Translations under genes and position numbers: made by a program
The notes under the pieces: generated by a model
What the model saw: only the letters and a program-made list of their open reading frames with translations
Databases searched by the model: none
Told to the model about the DNA's origin: nothing
In this document: piece by piece, positions 1 through 8,515 of the stretch
Layout: each line of letters begins with the position of its first letter
How positions within the stretch are numbered: the stretch's first letter is position 1
From: Rhodococcus spelaei
Lineage (GTDB): Bacteria; Actinomycetota; Actinomycetes; Mycobacteriales; Mycobacteriaceae
NCBI RefSeq assembly: GCF_006704125.1
Contig: NZ_VIGH01000003.1
Span: 62,001-126,000 of the forward strand
Length of the DNA: 64,000 bases
Reading direction: 5' to 3'

Positions 1-851
1 CCGCCGGGCTGACCTCGGATCGGCTCGACCTGCCGGGCGCGGCCCTGAGCATTCTCGCGATCGGCCTCGGCTGCTACACCCTGACCGCCGGCGTCGAGCA
101 CGGCTGGATGTCCGTGTGGACCTGGGCGTCGGCTCTCGGCGCCCTCGGTGCGCTGGTGGCGTTCGTCTGGCACGAGCGTCGTACGCCCGACCCGATGCTC
201 GACCTCGGTCTGTTCACCACCGGCACGGTGCGTGGTGCCGCCACCGCGCAGGTCGCTACGTCGATCGCGATGGCGGGCGTGATGTTCGGCCTCATCCTGC
301 ACTTCCAGTACGCCTACGGCTGGAGTCCGATGCGCGCCGGATTGGCCAACCTGCCGATGATTCTCACGATGATCGTCGCGACACCGTTCTCGGAGTTCCT
401 GACGAAGCGTTTCGGGCATCGCATCGCGTGCCTGATCGGCGCGGGATTCCTCGCCGCCTCGCTGGCCGGTATGGCCTGGGGTGTGCAGCACGGCTACCTG
501 GTGATCGCCGTGTGCATGGTGCTGATGACCATCGGCCTGCGGACGGTCATGACGATCTGCGCAGTCGCACTCGTCGATGCGATGCCGGACAATCGCACGT
601 CGATCGGCGCAGCGCTCAACGACACGGCGCAGGAAGTCGGCACCAGCATCGGTACTGCGGTGATCGGCACCTTCATTGCGGTCCTGGTCACCACCAGCCT
701 TCCTACCGGGATGTGGAGCAGTGGGCTGGTCGAGTCGTTCTTTCACGGCGAGCGGATCGCCTACGCGGTTCTCGCGGTGGTCGTCGGCGTGATCGCGACC
801 TGGGGTGCGCTGACACTGACCGACTCGCGATCGACCGATGAGCACGGGTGA
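1..851 (+). CDS. MFS multidrug exporter, C-terminal part (start outside window)
   Basis: The open frame enters from the left edge (first full codon at position 3) and ends at TGA 849-851, so only about 280 C-terminal residues are present. The protein is strongly hydrophobic, with repeated membrane segments, a mid-protein RRTPDPML stretch (where DHA2 exporters place a conserved cytoplasmic loop reading close to RxxxPLVPL), and a late segment with the Asn-Asp-Thr-(Ala)-Gln-Glu-x-Gly-Thr-Ser-Ile-Gly-Thr pattern typical of the last third of 14-TM drug:H+ antiporters. It would sit in the plasma membrane and export small hydrophobic compounds. The substrate cannot be read from the sequence. The next gene starts about 160 bp downstream on the same strand. 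Confidence 0.85.
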   Translation, partial: AGLTSDRLDLPGAALSILAIGLGCYTLTAGVEHGWMSVWTWASALGALGALVAFVWHERRTPDPMLDLGLFTTGTVRGAATAQVATSIAMAGVMFGLILHFQYAYGWSPMRAGLANLPMILTMIVATPFSEFLTKRFGHRIACLIGAGFLAASLAGMAWGVQHGYLVIAVCMVLMTIGLRTVMTICAVALVDAMPDNRTSIGAALNDTAQEVGTSIGTAVIGTFIAVLVTTSLPTGMWSSGLVESFFHGERIAYAVLAVVVGVIATWGALTLTDSRSTDEHG

Positions 852-1009
852 GGGTGATCTACGCACGACGTGGTGCCGTCGGGAGGTCACAGAACGTCAA
901 CGGTTCCCTGAGAACTGCCACGAAGCCTGGCCTCGCCCCGCTCGCCTCTGTTTCACTTGGGGCGCTTGTGACCAGTGTGACTCGTGTACAGCGCAGTGAA
1001 AGGAGAGTG

Positions 1010-2164
1010 GTGCAGCGGTCATCCCGCACGCACCCATCCGGGATGAAGAAGACCCTCGTGACCGCCGGCCTCGTCGCCGCCTCACTGACCGCCATGCTGG
1101 TGCCCGGTGTGGCCGCCGCCGACCCCACCACTGCCCCCGCCACCCCGGCCGCCGAAGGCGCCGCCAACCCGACGCCGCTGACCGGCAAGACGGTCTTCCT
1201 CGATCCCGGACATCAGGGCACCAACCACAGCGAGAACTTGTCCAGGCAGGTGGACGACGGTCGCGGCGGCAAGAAGGACTGCCAGACCACCGGAATGACC
1301 AGTCTCGGCGGCGTTCCCGAGCACACGATCAACTGGAACGTCTCGCAACTGGTGAAGACCAGCCTCGAGACCCTCGGCGCCAAGGTCGTGCTCAGCCGCG
1401 CCGACGACTCCGGGTGGGGCGGCTGCGTCGACGAGCGCGCCCAGGCGGCCAACAAGTCGGGCGCGGACCTCGCGATGAGCATCCACGCGGACTCGACCAC
1501 CACGGGTGCGGACGACAAGGACCACGGCTTCCACCTGATCGTGCCGACGCTGCCGGTGCCCGACGCCAAGGTCCAGGCCGTGCAGTCCACCACGGGCCTC
1601 GAGGCGTCGAAGCTGATGCGCGACGCCTACGTCAAGAACGGCTTCACCGCGGCGAACTACGCGGGCGTGGTCGACGGCATCCAGAGCCGCAGCGACATCG
1701 CCGGTCCCGCGCTCACCACCGTGCCGCTGGTGTTCGTGGAGATGGGCAACGGATCCAACCCGGACGACGCCGCGGTGCTCGACAGCCAGCAGGGTCAGCT
1801 CAAGCACGCGATCGCGATCGTCACCGGCGCCGTGAACTACCTGATGGGCGTCACCAGCAACACCGCCACCACCCCGGCCGCGACGACGACTCCGGCCACG
1901 GCCGCCCCGAGTACCACGGCACCGGCCGCGGCCACCGAGACCACGACCACGACCACGACGCCGGCGCCGGCGACCACGACCACGACCGCCACGCCGGAGG
2001 CGGCGCAGGCGAACATCATCACGCAGGGGCTGGCGACCCTGCAGACCCTGCTGCAGACCTTCGGCCTCGACGGGCTCAAGGACTTCGCGACCGCGGAGAA
2101 CCTCGGAGTGTTCGCCGAGCTGATCAGCAAGCTGCTCGGCGTGATCAGCGCTCCGCAGGGCTGA
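1010..2164 (+). CDS. secreted N-acetylmuramoyl-L-alanine amidase (Amidase_3)
   Basis: This is a zinc-dependent peptidoglycan amidase that cleaves the MurNAc-L-Ala bond, resembling mycobacterial Rv3717. A signal peptide ending near ALVPGVAAA-like residues is followed by the Amidase_3 fold. Four candidate zinc or catalytic residues are visible in order: His in DPGHQG, Glu in VPEHTIN, His in SIHADS and Glu in FVEMGNG. After the catalytic domain comes a Thr/Pro/Ala-rich linker of about 50 residues and a short hydrophobic tail, suggesting a cell-wall-spanning anchor region. The strong Shine-Dalgarno AAAGGAGAG at 998-1006 favours GTG 1010. ATG 1043 (MKKTLVTAG) is the alternative start and begins exactly at the signal peptide. 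A long hairpin follows the stop. Confidence 0.9.
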   Translation: MQRSSRTHPSGMKKTLVTAGLVAASLTAMLVPGVAAADPTTAPATPAAEGAANPTPLTGKTVFLDPGHQGTNHSENLSRQVDDGRGGKKDCQTTGMTSLGGVPEHTINWNVSQLVKTSLETLGAKVVLSRADDSGWGGCVDERAQAANKSGADLAMSIHADSTTTGADDKDHGFHLIVPTLPVPDAKVQAVQSTTGLEASKLMRDAYVKNGFTAANYAGVVDGIQSRSDIAGPALTTVPLVFVEMGNGSNPDDAAVLDSQQGQLKHAIAIVTGAVNYLMGVTSNTATTPAATTTPATAAPSTTAPAAATETTTTTTTPAPATTTTTATPEAAQANIITQGLATLQTLLQTFGLDGLKDFATAENLGVFAELISKLLGVISAPQG

Positions 2165-2186
2165 CCGTCACCCGGTAGGCCACCGA

Positions 2187-2232
2187 CAGACCGAAGGCCG
2201 GACACCTCTCCGGGTGTCCGGCCTTCGGTCTG
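2187..2232. terminator. bidirectional hairpin terminator
   Basis: A perfect 19-bp inverted repeat (arms 2187-2205 and 2214-2232) with an 8-nt loop lies between the convergent amidase and small secreted protein genes. No U-tract follows, which is common for actinobacterial terminators. Confidence 0.85.
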
Positions 2233-2250
2233 TTGCGGTGTCGTGGTGGG

Positions 2251-2778
2251 TCAGCCGGCGAGTGAGCCGGTCGAGCCGCTGCCGAGCGACCCGCTGCCGA
2301 GCGAGCCGAACCCGGACAGCGAGCCTGTGCCGCCGCCGAACGCGTCGATCACCCGCTCCATGCAACCCTGTGCGGCGACGGTGATGAGCGCGACCGGACC
2401 GCCCGCGACCGCGGCCAGGCGCTTGCCCGCGGCGTTGACGAAGACGATGACATTCTCGAGCGAGAGTTCGCTGGTGGTGTTCCCGACGAGCGCGCCGAGA
2501 CCGCACTCCCTGATCGCCTTGACCACGACGGTGCCCGCCGACGACTGGGCCGCCGTGTCGACGTCCTCCCTGGCGGCCGGGCCGACCACTCCGGGCGAGT
2601 TCGCGGGTGCGACGGGTACCTCGCCGACCTTCGTGGCGGTGGTCGAGTCGGCGATCGAGACGACCGCTGCGGGATTCTCGATGCCTCGCGGGTTCTCCGA
2701 GGCGTTGGCGAGACCCGTGCCGAGCCCGAGCGCCAGCAGCAGGGCGGTGAAGAATATTGTGATTCGCTTGGTGTTCAT
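2251..2778 (-). CDS. small secreted protein of unknown function
   Basis: The 175-residue product starts with a clear Sec signal peptide (MNTKRITIFFTALLLALGLG, cleavage after ANA). The mature part contains two cysteines, in a RECGLGALVG motif and in AQGCMERVID, that could form a disulfide. The C-terminus is a Gly/Ser repeat (runs of GSLGSGS). I recognise no enzyme motif. Such Gly/Ser tails in exported actinobacterial proteins often act as flexible wall-spanning spacers, but this is inference. The gene is convergent with the amidase and divergent from the CobW-like gene, so it probably has its own promoter in the 250-bp gap 2779-3028. The ATG is preceded by an A-rich/GGG stretch rather than a perfect ribosome site. 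Confidence 0.7.
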   Translation of the reverse strand: MNTKRITIFFTALLLALGLGTGLANASENPRGIENPAAVVSIADSTTATKVGEVPVAPANSPGVVGPAAREDVDTAAQSSAGTVVVKAIRECGLGALVGNTTSELSLENVIVFVNAAGKRLAAVAGGPVALITVAAQGCMERVIDAFGGGTGSLSGFGSLGSGSLGSGSTGSLAG

Positions 2779-3028
2779 CCTGTGTTCCCCCGAAGTATGT
2801 TGTGTACGAGATGATTTCGTGCCGCGTCGAGGGACCGTGAAATGCCCTGTAACGCAGCGCTATTACATCGAGATACACAGGCTGCTGCAACACCTTGGTC
2901 GGCCGATGTGACCGGACCGGCGCTGACCCCGCTCTATGACCGCAGCCACGATTGCGCCCCGATGCCGCACGCGTCACAGTCGGTTCCGCCCGCCTAGGAT
3001 GAGTGGTCGATTCGAGGAGGGTGTGAAC

Positions 3029-4066
3029 GTGGCCAAGCGGCGGATACCGGTGATCCTGGTGGCCGGGTTTCTCGGCTCGGGGAAGACGTCCCTGCTCAAC
3101 CACCTGCTGCGGGGCCGGCACGGGGTGCGGATCGGCGTGATCGTCAACGACTTCGGCTCGGTCAACATCGACTCGATGATGGTCGCGGGCCAGGTCGACT
3201 CGACGGTCTCGCTCAGCAACGGTTGCCTGTGCTGCGCGGTCGACGTCAGCGAGATGGACGCGATGCTGGATCGGCTCGCGCACCCTCGCTCGGACATCGA
3301 CGTCATCGTGGTCGAGGCGAGCGGGCTCGCCGAACCCCGCAACATGGTGCGGCTGATCCTCGGCAGCGAGAACCCGCGGATCGGATACGGCGGCCTGGTC
3401 GTGCTCGTCGATGCGGCGGAGTTCGAGGACACCAGGACCCGGCACCCGGAACTCGACTTGCACGTGCGGATGGCGGATCTGGTGGTGCTCAACAAGACCG
3501 ACCGGGTCTCGCCATCGGAACTGCAGCCCATCTGCACCCGCGTCGAGGCGCTCAACGCCCGCTCGCCGGTGCTGCCCACCGCCCACGGCCGGGTCGATCC
3601 CCGGTTGCTGTTCGACGAGGTGGCCCGCGCCGACGACGGCCCGCGGCAGCTGAGCCTCGACGAACTGCTGGCGGAATCGCACGACCACGGACACGACTGC
3701 GGTGACCACGCGCACCTGCACGACCACTACGAATCCGTGACGTTCGCCAGTGCGCGGCCGATGGATCCGCGGGCCCTGGTGGACTTCCTCGAGGATCCGC
3801 CGCCGGGCCTGTACCGCCTCAAAGGCTTTGTGTACTTCGGCATTCCGGGTCACACGCTGCGGTACACGGTGCAGACCGTCGGCAGTCACATCCGCTTCGA
3901 GACGGCGGCCTGGCGCCGCGGGCAGTCGCGCGCGACGGAACTGGTGCTCATCGGATCAGGACTCGACGCCGACGACCTGAGGCGGCGCCTCGACGACTGC
4001 GTCCGGGAACACGAAAGCGGTGCAGAGGCCATGACTGGCGTGCACCGCTACGTGGTGGAGAACTAG
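3029..4066 (+). CDS. CobW/COG0523-family GTP-binding metallochaperone
   Basis: This is a G3E-type P-loop GTPase of about 345 residues. The sequence shows Walker A GFLGSGKTSLL near the N-terminus, the CxCC metal-binding motif in GCLCCAV, an NKTD guanine-specificity motif, a His-rich segment (HDHGHDCGDHAHLHDH) near residue 215 and a CobW_C domain. The family inserts Zn, Co or another metal into client proteins. The His-rich loop and CxCC favour zinc handling of the ZNG1/YeiR sort, although cobalamin-related roles exist in the family. GTG 3029 was chosen because GAGGAGG at 3014-3020 is ideally placed. GTG 3023 and ATG 2999 are in-frame alternatives. No Zur box was recognised upstream. The gene runs to within 4 bp of the convergent helicase. 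Confidence 0.85.
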   Translation: MAKRRIPVILVAGFLGSGKTSLLNHLLRGRHGVRIGVIVNDFGSVNIDSMMVAGQVDSTVSLSNGCLCCAVDVSEMDAMLDRLAHPRSDIDVIVVEASGLAEPRNMVRLILGSENPRIGYGGLVVLVDAAEFEDTRTRHPELDLHVRMADLVVLNKTDRVSPSELQPICTRVEALNARSPVLPTAHGRVDPRLLFDEVARADDGPRQLSLDELLAESHDHGHDCGDHAHLHDHYESVTFASARPMDPRALVDFLEDPPPGLYRLKGFVYFGIPGHTLRYTVQTVGSHIRFETAAWRRGQSRATELVLIGSGLDADDLRRRLDDCVREHESGAEAMTGVHRYVVEN

Positions 4067-4069
4067 AAG

Positions 4070-5569
4070 TCAGGGACGCGTGGCGCGCCTGCGACGCTGG
4101 TTGCTGCCGCCGCCCGACCCCGGGGTCTCGCTGCTGTACATCACCGTGGGCTGGCCGGACCCCTGACCGCGCCCGCGGCCGCCCGAACCCCGCCCGCCGC
4201 CGGAGGAGGCGCCTTCGCCGCCGCGGCCCGCGCCCGAACCGGACTGCCCGCGTCCGCGGCCGCCACCCTGGCCGCCGCCGTTGCGGGCACCGCCACCCTG
4301 ACCGCCGCGGCGCTGACCGGCGCCGGCGCCGCCACCACGGCGGCCGCCGCCCTGCCCCTGAGGCTGGGTCGCGGGCTTGGGTGCGGGCACCACGTGCGGC
4401 GCGATCTCGCCGACCAGCTGGTTGACCGGATCGGAATCGGCGGTCACCTGCTGCGGGGTCACCTTGATGGCGGCCTTGCGCATCAGGATCGCCAGGTCCT
4501 TGCGCTGCTCGGGCAGCACCACCGTCACCACGTCACCGGCACTGCCCGCGCGGGCGGTGCGGCCCGAACGGTGAAGGTACGCCTTGTGTTCGGCCGGCGG
4601 GTCCACGTGCACGACCAGCTGCACCTCGTCGACGTGCACACCGCGAGCGGCGACGTCGGTGGCCACCAGCACGCGTGCCTCGCCCGCGGAGAACGCGGCC
4701 AGGTTGCGGTCACGCGCGGCCTGGGAGAGGTTTCCGTGCAGATCGACCGACGGGATGCCCGCCTCGGTGAGCTGGCGGGCGAGCTTGCGCGCCTGATGCT
4801 TGGTGCGCATGAACAGGATTCGGCGACCGGTACCGGAGGCGAGCTTGTGCACGAGCTCCTTCTTCGCCTCGACGCCGGCGACATCGAACACGTGATGGGT
4901 CATCGCGGCGACAGGCGAGTTGGCCTCGTCGACCGAATGCAGCACCTCGTTGTGCAGGAACTTCTTGACCAGCTTGTCCACCCCGTTGTCGAGGGTGGCC
5001 GAGAACAGCAGTCGCTGGCCGTTCTGCGGAGTGGCGGACAGGATCCGCGTCACCACCGGCAGGAAGCCGAGGTCGGCCATGTGATCGGCCTCGTCGAGGA
5101 CCGTGATCTCCACGGCGTCGAGCGAGACGAACTTCTGCTTCATCAGGTCCTCGAGGCGACCCGGGCAGGCGACGACGATGTCGACCCCGGCCTTGAGTGC
5201 CTGCACCTGACGGTGCTGGGACACGCCGCCGAAGATGGTGGTCACCCGCAGGTCGTAGGCGGCCGCGAGGGGCTCGAGCGTCGCCGAGATCTGGGTGGCC
5301 AGCTCGCGGGTCGGCGCGAGGATCAGGCCGACCGGGCGGCCCGGACGGCGGTTGCCGCCCGCGAGGTCGCCGGCGAGGCGGGCGACCATGGGAATGGAGA
5401 AGGCCAGCGTCTTGCCACTGCCGGTCTTACCGCGGCCGAGCACGTCGCGACCCGCAAGGGTGTCGGGCAGGGTGTCGACCTGGATGGGGAACGGCGAGGT
5501 GATCCCGCCGTCGGCCAGCGCCTTGACGAGGGGTTCGCGCACGCCGAGGTCGGCGAAGGATTGCGTCAT
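4070..5569 (-). CDS. DEAD-box ATP-dependent RNA helicase
   Basis: The 499-residue superfamily 2 helicase has all the canonical motifs: the Q motif ending PFPIQ (residue 30), motif I TGSGKT (49-54), PTRELA, DEAD (159-162), SAT (190-192) and HRSGRTARAG (333-342). From about residue 400 the C-terminus is extremely Gly/Arg-rich (RGG-type), a flexible RNA-binding tail that replaces any structured C-terminal domain. It is RhlE-like and likely remodels RNA, for example ribosome precursors or mRNA, perhaps in the cold. The start at MTQSF is preferred because GAAAGG lies 12 nt upstream. An upstream in-frame ATG at 5593 has no ribosome site. The 250 bp upstream (5570-5818) hold the helicase promoter or leader and no gene. 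Confidence 0.92.
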   Translation of the reverse strand: MTQSFADLGVREPLVKALADGGITSPFPIQVDTLPDTLAGRDVLGRGKTGSGKTLAFSIPMVARLAGDLAGGNRRPGRPVGLILAPTRELATQISATLEPLAAAYDLRVTTIFGGVSQHRQVQALKAGVDIVVACPGRLEDLMKQKFVSLDAVEITVLDEADHMADLGFLPVVTRILSATPQNGQRLLFSATLDNGVDKLVKKFLHNEVLHSVDEANSPVAAMTHHVFDVAGVEAKKELVHKLASGTGRRILFMRTKHQARKLARQLTEAGIPSVDLHGNLSQAARDRNLAAFSAGEARVLVATDVAARGVHVDEVQLVVHVDPPAEHKAYLHRSGRTARAGSAGDVVTVVLPEQRKDLAILMRKAAIKVTPQQVTADSDPVNQLVGEIAPHVVPAPKPATQPQGQGGGRRGGGAGAGQRRGGQGGGARNGGGQGGGRGRGQSGSGAGRGGEGASSGGGRGSGGRGRGQGSGQPTVMYSSETPGSGGGSNQRRRRATRP

Positions 5570-5818
5570 TGTGGTCGAGTGCCTTTCGGGCATCGGGTTG
5601 CGCTGGGCACCGCACGGGAGGACCACTCGGTCCACACGTGAGAGTCAGCACAAAAGTGGCGAGATTGCCGGTGGGCAAAATCGATCGCCGCAAGAAGAGC
5701 TCGTGCTGGGTGCACAGAGGAAACGTCCACGACGTCCGGCGCAGAAAGTCAGCGCCAAGTGATCCCCAGCATAGCCGAAGAACGGACCCGCCTCGGCGTA
5801 GTCTGCGTCACACCCGTG

Positions 5819-6232
5819 CTACAGCCCCACCCATTCCGTGACCCCGTCCGCGAAGTGCTGACGCTTCCAGATCGGCACTTCGGCCTTGATCCGTTCCACC
5901 AGGAGGGCGCACGCGGTGAAGGCCTCCGCGCGATGCGGCGCGGCGACCGCCGCGACGAGTGCGAGATCTCCCACCACGAGCGCACCCACCCGGTGCACCG
6001 CGGCCACCGGCAGCCCCGACTCCGCGGACACCTCCTCGCAGCAGCGCCGCAGGAAGCGTTCCGCGTCCGGGTGGGCCTGGTACTCCAGGGCCGAAACAGC
6101 CTGCCCGCCATCGTGGTTGCGTACGACGCCGCTGAACAGGACGACGGCGCCGTGCTCGGGACCGGCGACCGCTGCGTCGACCGCGCCCAGGTCGAGGGGT
6201 TCGGACGAGATGCCCGCCAGCAGTTCACTCAT
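5819..6232 (-). CDS. moaE: molybdopterin synthase catalytic subunit MoaE
   Basis: MoaE is the large subunit of molybdopterin synthase. With thiocarboxylated MoaD it converts cyclic pyranopterin monophosphate to molybdopterin in the cytoplasm. The 137-residue length and the pattern HGAVVLFSGVVRNHDGG, LEYQAHPDAE, VAAVHRVGAL, AEVPIWKR and ending near W-G-L match the family, including the conserved Arg in VVRNHD and Lys residues in RIKAEVPIWKR. The ATG lies within the last codons of moaC-mogA (8-bp overlap) and is preceded by GGAGGA, so the two are translationally coupled. It is the last gene of the leftward moeA-moaC/mogA-moaE operon. Confidence 0.95.
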   Translation of the reverse strand: MSELLAGISSEPLDLGAVDAAVAGPEHGAVVLFSGVVRNHDGGQAVSALEYQAHPDAERFLRRCCEEVSAESGLPVAAVHRVGALVVGDLALVAAVAAPHRAEAFTACALLVERIKAEVPIWKRQHFADGVTEWVGL

Positions 6233-7223
6233 CGTGCATTCCTCCGCCCGCGACCTGCGCCAGGAGATGGTCGAGGACCGGCTCCAATACCGAGATGCCG
6301 TCGCGCACACCGCCGGGCGAGCCCGGCAGGTTCACGACGACCGTCCGTCCGGCGAGGCCGGCCAGCCCGCGACTGAGGGAGGCGTGCACCGTCTTCTCGG
6401 TTCCCTTGCGGCGCATGGCTTCCGCGAGGCCCGGTAGTTCGCGGTCCAGTACGACCCGGGTGGCCTCGGGGGTCTGGTCGGTCGGCGAGGCGCCGGTGCC
6501 GCCGGTGCTCACCACCAGCGACGGTCCGCCGGTGAGGGCGTCCGCGAGTCCGTCGGCGATGTCGGCGTCGGCGTAGACCAGAGGTCCGCGCACCGAGAAT
6601 CCCTGTGCCGACAGCCAGTTCGCCAGCATCGGGCCGGTGGTGTCCTCCCGGGTGCCGTTGGCGCCGCCGGTCGATGCAACCAGCACCACCGCCGAGCGGT
6701 CGCCCGGGGAGGGCGCCTCGACCGCCGTGGCGGGCCGCGTGGCGTCGGTCTCGCCGCGAACCCAGTGTCCGCGCTTGCCGCCGTCCTTGGTGAGCAGTCG
6801 CACCGCGTTCAGGCTGGCCGCGGGGTCGACCGCCTTCACCATGTCGTGCAGCGTCAGTCCCGCTACCGCGACGGCGGTCAGCGCCTCCATCTCCACCCCG
6901 GTCTGTCCGGTGGTCTTGGCGGTCGCCTCGATCGTGATGGCGGTGTCGGTGAATCCGAACTCGACCTTCACCGACGACAGCGCGAGCTGATGGCACAGCG
7001 GGATCAGTTCCGACGTCCGCTTGGCGCCCGCGATGCCGGCGATCCGGGCGGTCGCGAGCACGTCGGCCTTGGGCATGTCGTCGGCGCGGACGAGCCCGAT
7101 CACCTCGGCGGTGGTCTGCAACTCGCCGGCCGCGACCGCGATCCGGGCGGTGCTCGCCTTGGCGCCCACGTCCACCATCCGGGCCCGGCCCTCGCCGTCC
7201 AGATGGGTCAGGTTCTCGGTCAC
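6225..7223 (-). CDS. bifunctional MoaC-MogA/MoaB molybdenum cofactor protein
   Basis: Two pathway enzymes are fused. Residues 1 to about 155 are MoaC, the cyclic pyranopterin monophosphate synthase partner of MoaA, with LTHLDGEGRARMVDVG, IPLCHQL and GVEMEALTAVAVAGLTLYD-like motifs (here TLHDMVKAVD). Residues about 170-332 are a MogA/MoaB molybdopterin adenylyltransferase domain with a VSTGGTGASPTDQTPEAT nucleotide-binding loop and NLPGSPGG. Such fusions are known in actinobacteria. GTG 7223 makes a GTGA overlap with the moeA stop and gives a typical MoaC N-terminus. GTG 7232 (adding MATV) is the alternative. It sits between moeA and moaE in one operon, so adenylylation and precursor synthesis are expressed together. 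Confidence 0.93.
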   Translation of the reverse strand: MTENLTHLDGEGRARMVDVGAKASTARIAVAAGELQTTAEVIGLVRADDMPKADVLATARIAGIAGAKRTSELIPLCHQLALSSVKVEFGFTDTAITIEATAKTTGQTGVEMEALTAVAVAGLTLHDMVKAVDPAASLNAVRLLTKDGGKRGHWVRGETDATRPATAVEAPSPGDRSAVVLVASTGGANGTREDTTGPMLANWLSAQGFSVRGPLVYADADIADGLADALTGGPSLVVSTGGTGASPTDQTPEATRVVLDRELPGLAEAMRRKGTEKTVHASLSRGLAGLAGRTVVVNLPGSPGGVRDGISVLEPVLDHLLAQVAGGGMHDE

Positions 7224-8404
7224 AGTTGCCACACCCGCACGTCGTCTCCCACTTCCATTGCCGTCACGTCCGCCGGGACGTCGATCAGTACGTCGGCCCT
7301 GGCCAGCGCCGCAACCAGGTGCGATCCCGGTCCCGATTCCAGTGTCACACCCCCGTCAACGCGCCGCCCACGCAGGAACTGGCGCTTGCCCGCCGCCGAG
7401 GTCAGGGCGACCGTCAGCGGCGCGCGCTCCTCGGCCACCGGCGCGAGGCCACCCGCCCGTCGCAGTTCGGAACGGGCGAACACCTCGAACGAGACCAGCG
7501 TGCTCACCGGGTTGCCGGGGAAGTTGAGCACCGGCACACCGTCCACCTCGGCCAGGCCCTGCGGTCCTCCGGGCTGCATCGCCACGTGCCCGAACCAGCC
7601 GCCGAGCGGGGTGAGCACCTCGCGCACCACCTCGAACTCGCCCATCGAGACACCGCCCGAGGTGATTACCGCGTCGGCGGATGCGATTGCGCGGTACAGG
7701 ATTTCGCGGAACTGCTCGGGGTCGTCGGTGCTCCGGTCCACCGAGACCACCTCCGCGCCGTTGGCCGCCAGGCTCGCCGAGAGCGCGATCGAGTTGGAGT
7801 CGTAGATCTGTCCGGGCCGCAGCGGTAGGCCGGCCCCGACGAGTTCGGCGCCGGTGGTGATAACCGCGATCCGCGGGCGACGCAGCACGGGCACCTCGAC
7901 CATCCCGACCGCCGCGAACATCGACAGGTGACGGGCGGTGAGCGTGGCGCCGGCGGCCAGCAGCAGGGTGCCGGCGCGCACATCGCTGCCGCGCTCGCGC
8001 ACGTACTCGCCCTCGCGCCGGGCAACCCGGACGGTGACGGCGTCGGTGGTGGACTCGGTGTCCTCGACCGGCACGATTGCGTCGGCGCCCTCGGGTACGG
8101 GTGCGCCCGTCATGATCCGGACCGCGGTTCCCGGCTCGAGGCGGGCCGGGCCCGCGTCCCCGGCCGCGACCGTCACGGCCACCGGCAGGGTGACCGGCGC
8201 GTCGGTCACCGACGCCGCGGCAACGGCGAATCCGTCCATCTGCGAGTTGCGGAACAGCGGCAGGTCGAGGGGAGAGTGCACGTCGTCGGCCAGGACGCGG
8301 CCGAGTGCGGCGGTGACCGCGACGAGCTCGGTTCTGCGTGCGAGGGCGGGTTCGAGGAGTGCACGAACGCGGCTCACGTGCTCGTCGACGGATCTGCTGG
8401 TCAT
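7220..8404 (-). CDS. moeA: molybdopterin molybdenumtransferase MoeA
   Basis: MoeA inserts molybdate into adenylylated molybdopterin, the last common step of Mo-cofactor assembly. The 394-residue protein shows the family order: domain I with GRVLADDVHSPLDLPLF and the MDGFAV motif, IMTGAPVPEGADAIVPVED, the MogA-like domain with TGAEL, IYDSNS, TSGGVSMGE and the loop NFPGNPVS, then a beta-barrel C-terminal domain ending VGDDVRVWQL. ATG 8404 has GGGAGGG directly upstream. It is the first gene of the leftward operon, and a -10-like TAGTAT on the minus strand lies at 8430-8435. moaA is divergent 111 bp away. Confidence 0.96.
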   Translation of the reverse strand: MTSRSVDEHVSRVRALLEPALARRTELVAVTAALGRVLADDVHSPLDLPLFRNSQMDGFAVAAASVTDAPVTLPVAVTVAAGDAGPARLEPGTAVRIMTGAPVPEGADAIVPVEDTESTTDAVTVRVARREGEYVRERGSDVRAGTLLLAAGATLTARHLSMFAAVGMVEVPVLRRPRIAVITTGAELVGAGLPLRPGQIYDSNSIALSASLAANGAEVVSVDRSTDDPEQFREILYRAIASADAVITSGGVSMGEFEVVREVLTPLGGWFGHVAMQPGGPQGLAEVDGVPVLNFPGNPVSTLVSFEVFARSELRRAGGLAPVAEERAPLTVALTSAAGKRQFLRGRRVDGGVTLESGPGSHLVAALARADVLIDVPADVTAMEVGDDVRVWQL

Positions 8405-8429
8405 GGCCCTCCCGGTGGCGTGATGCACC

Positions 8430-8489
8430 ATACTAGGACGGCAGACGTAACACCGAGGTCGGCGGCTGTAACACGTCGGCGGTCATACT
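8430..8489. promoter_or_regulatory. divergent moeA/moaA promoter region with direct repeat
   Basis: Minus-strand TAGTAT (8430-8435) fits a TAnnnT -10 for moeA, and plus-strand CATACT (8484-8489) fits a -10 for moaA. Between them GTAACAC occurs twice in the same orientation (8447-8453 and 8468-8474), 21 bp apart or two helical turns, each followed by a GTCGGCG stretch. This is a candidate activator or repressor site serving both operons. The regulator is not identifiable. Confidence 0.5.
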
Positions 8490-8515
8490 GGTCACGTGAG
8501 TGAGAAGGCGACGCG

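Noticed and set aside
1860-2000. Repetitive ACGACC/ACCACG tract resembling a repeat array
   Set aside because: It encodes the Thr/Pro-rich linker of the secreted amidase, with codons in frame; there are no spacers as in a CRISPR array.
2168-3889. 573-codon minus-strand frame across the CobW and secreted-protein genes
   Set aside because: It is low-complexity Arg/His/Val-rich with no homology features, and overlaps two well-supported genes on both strands.
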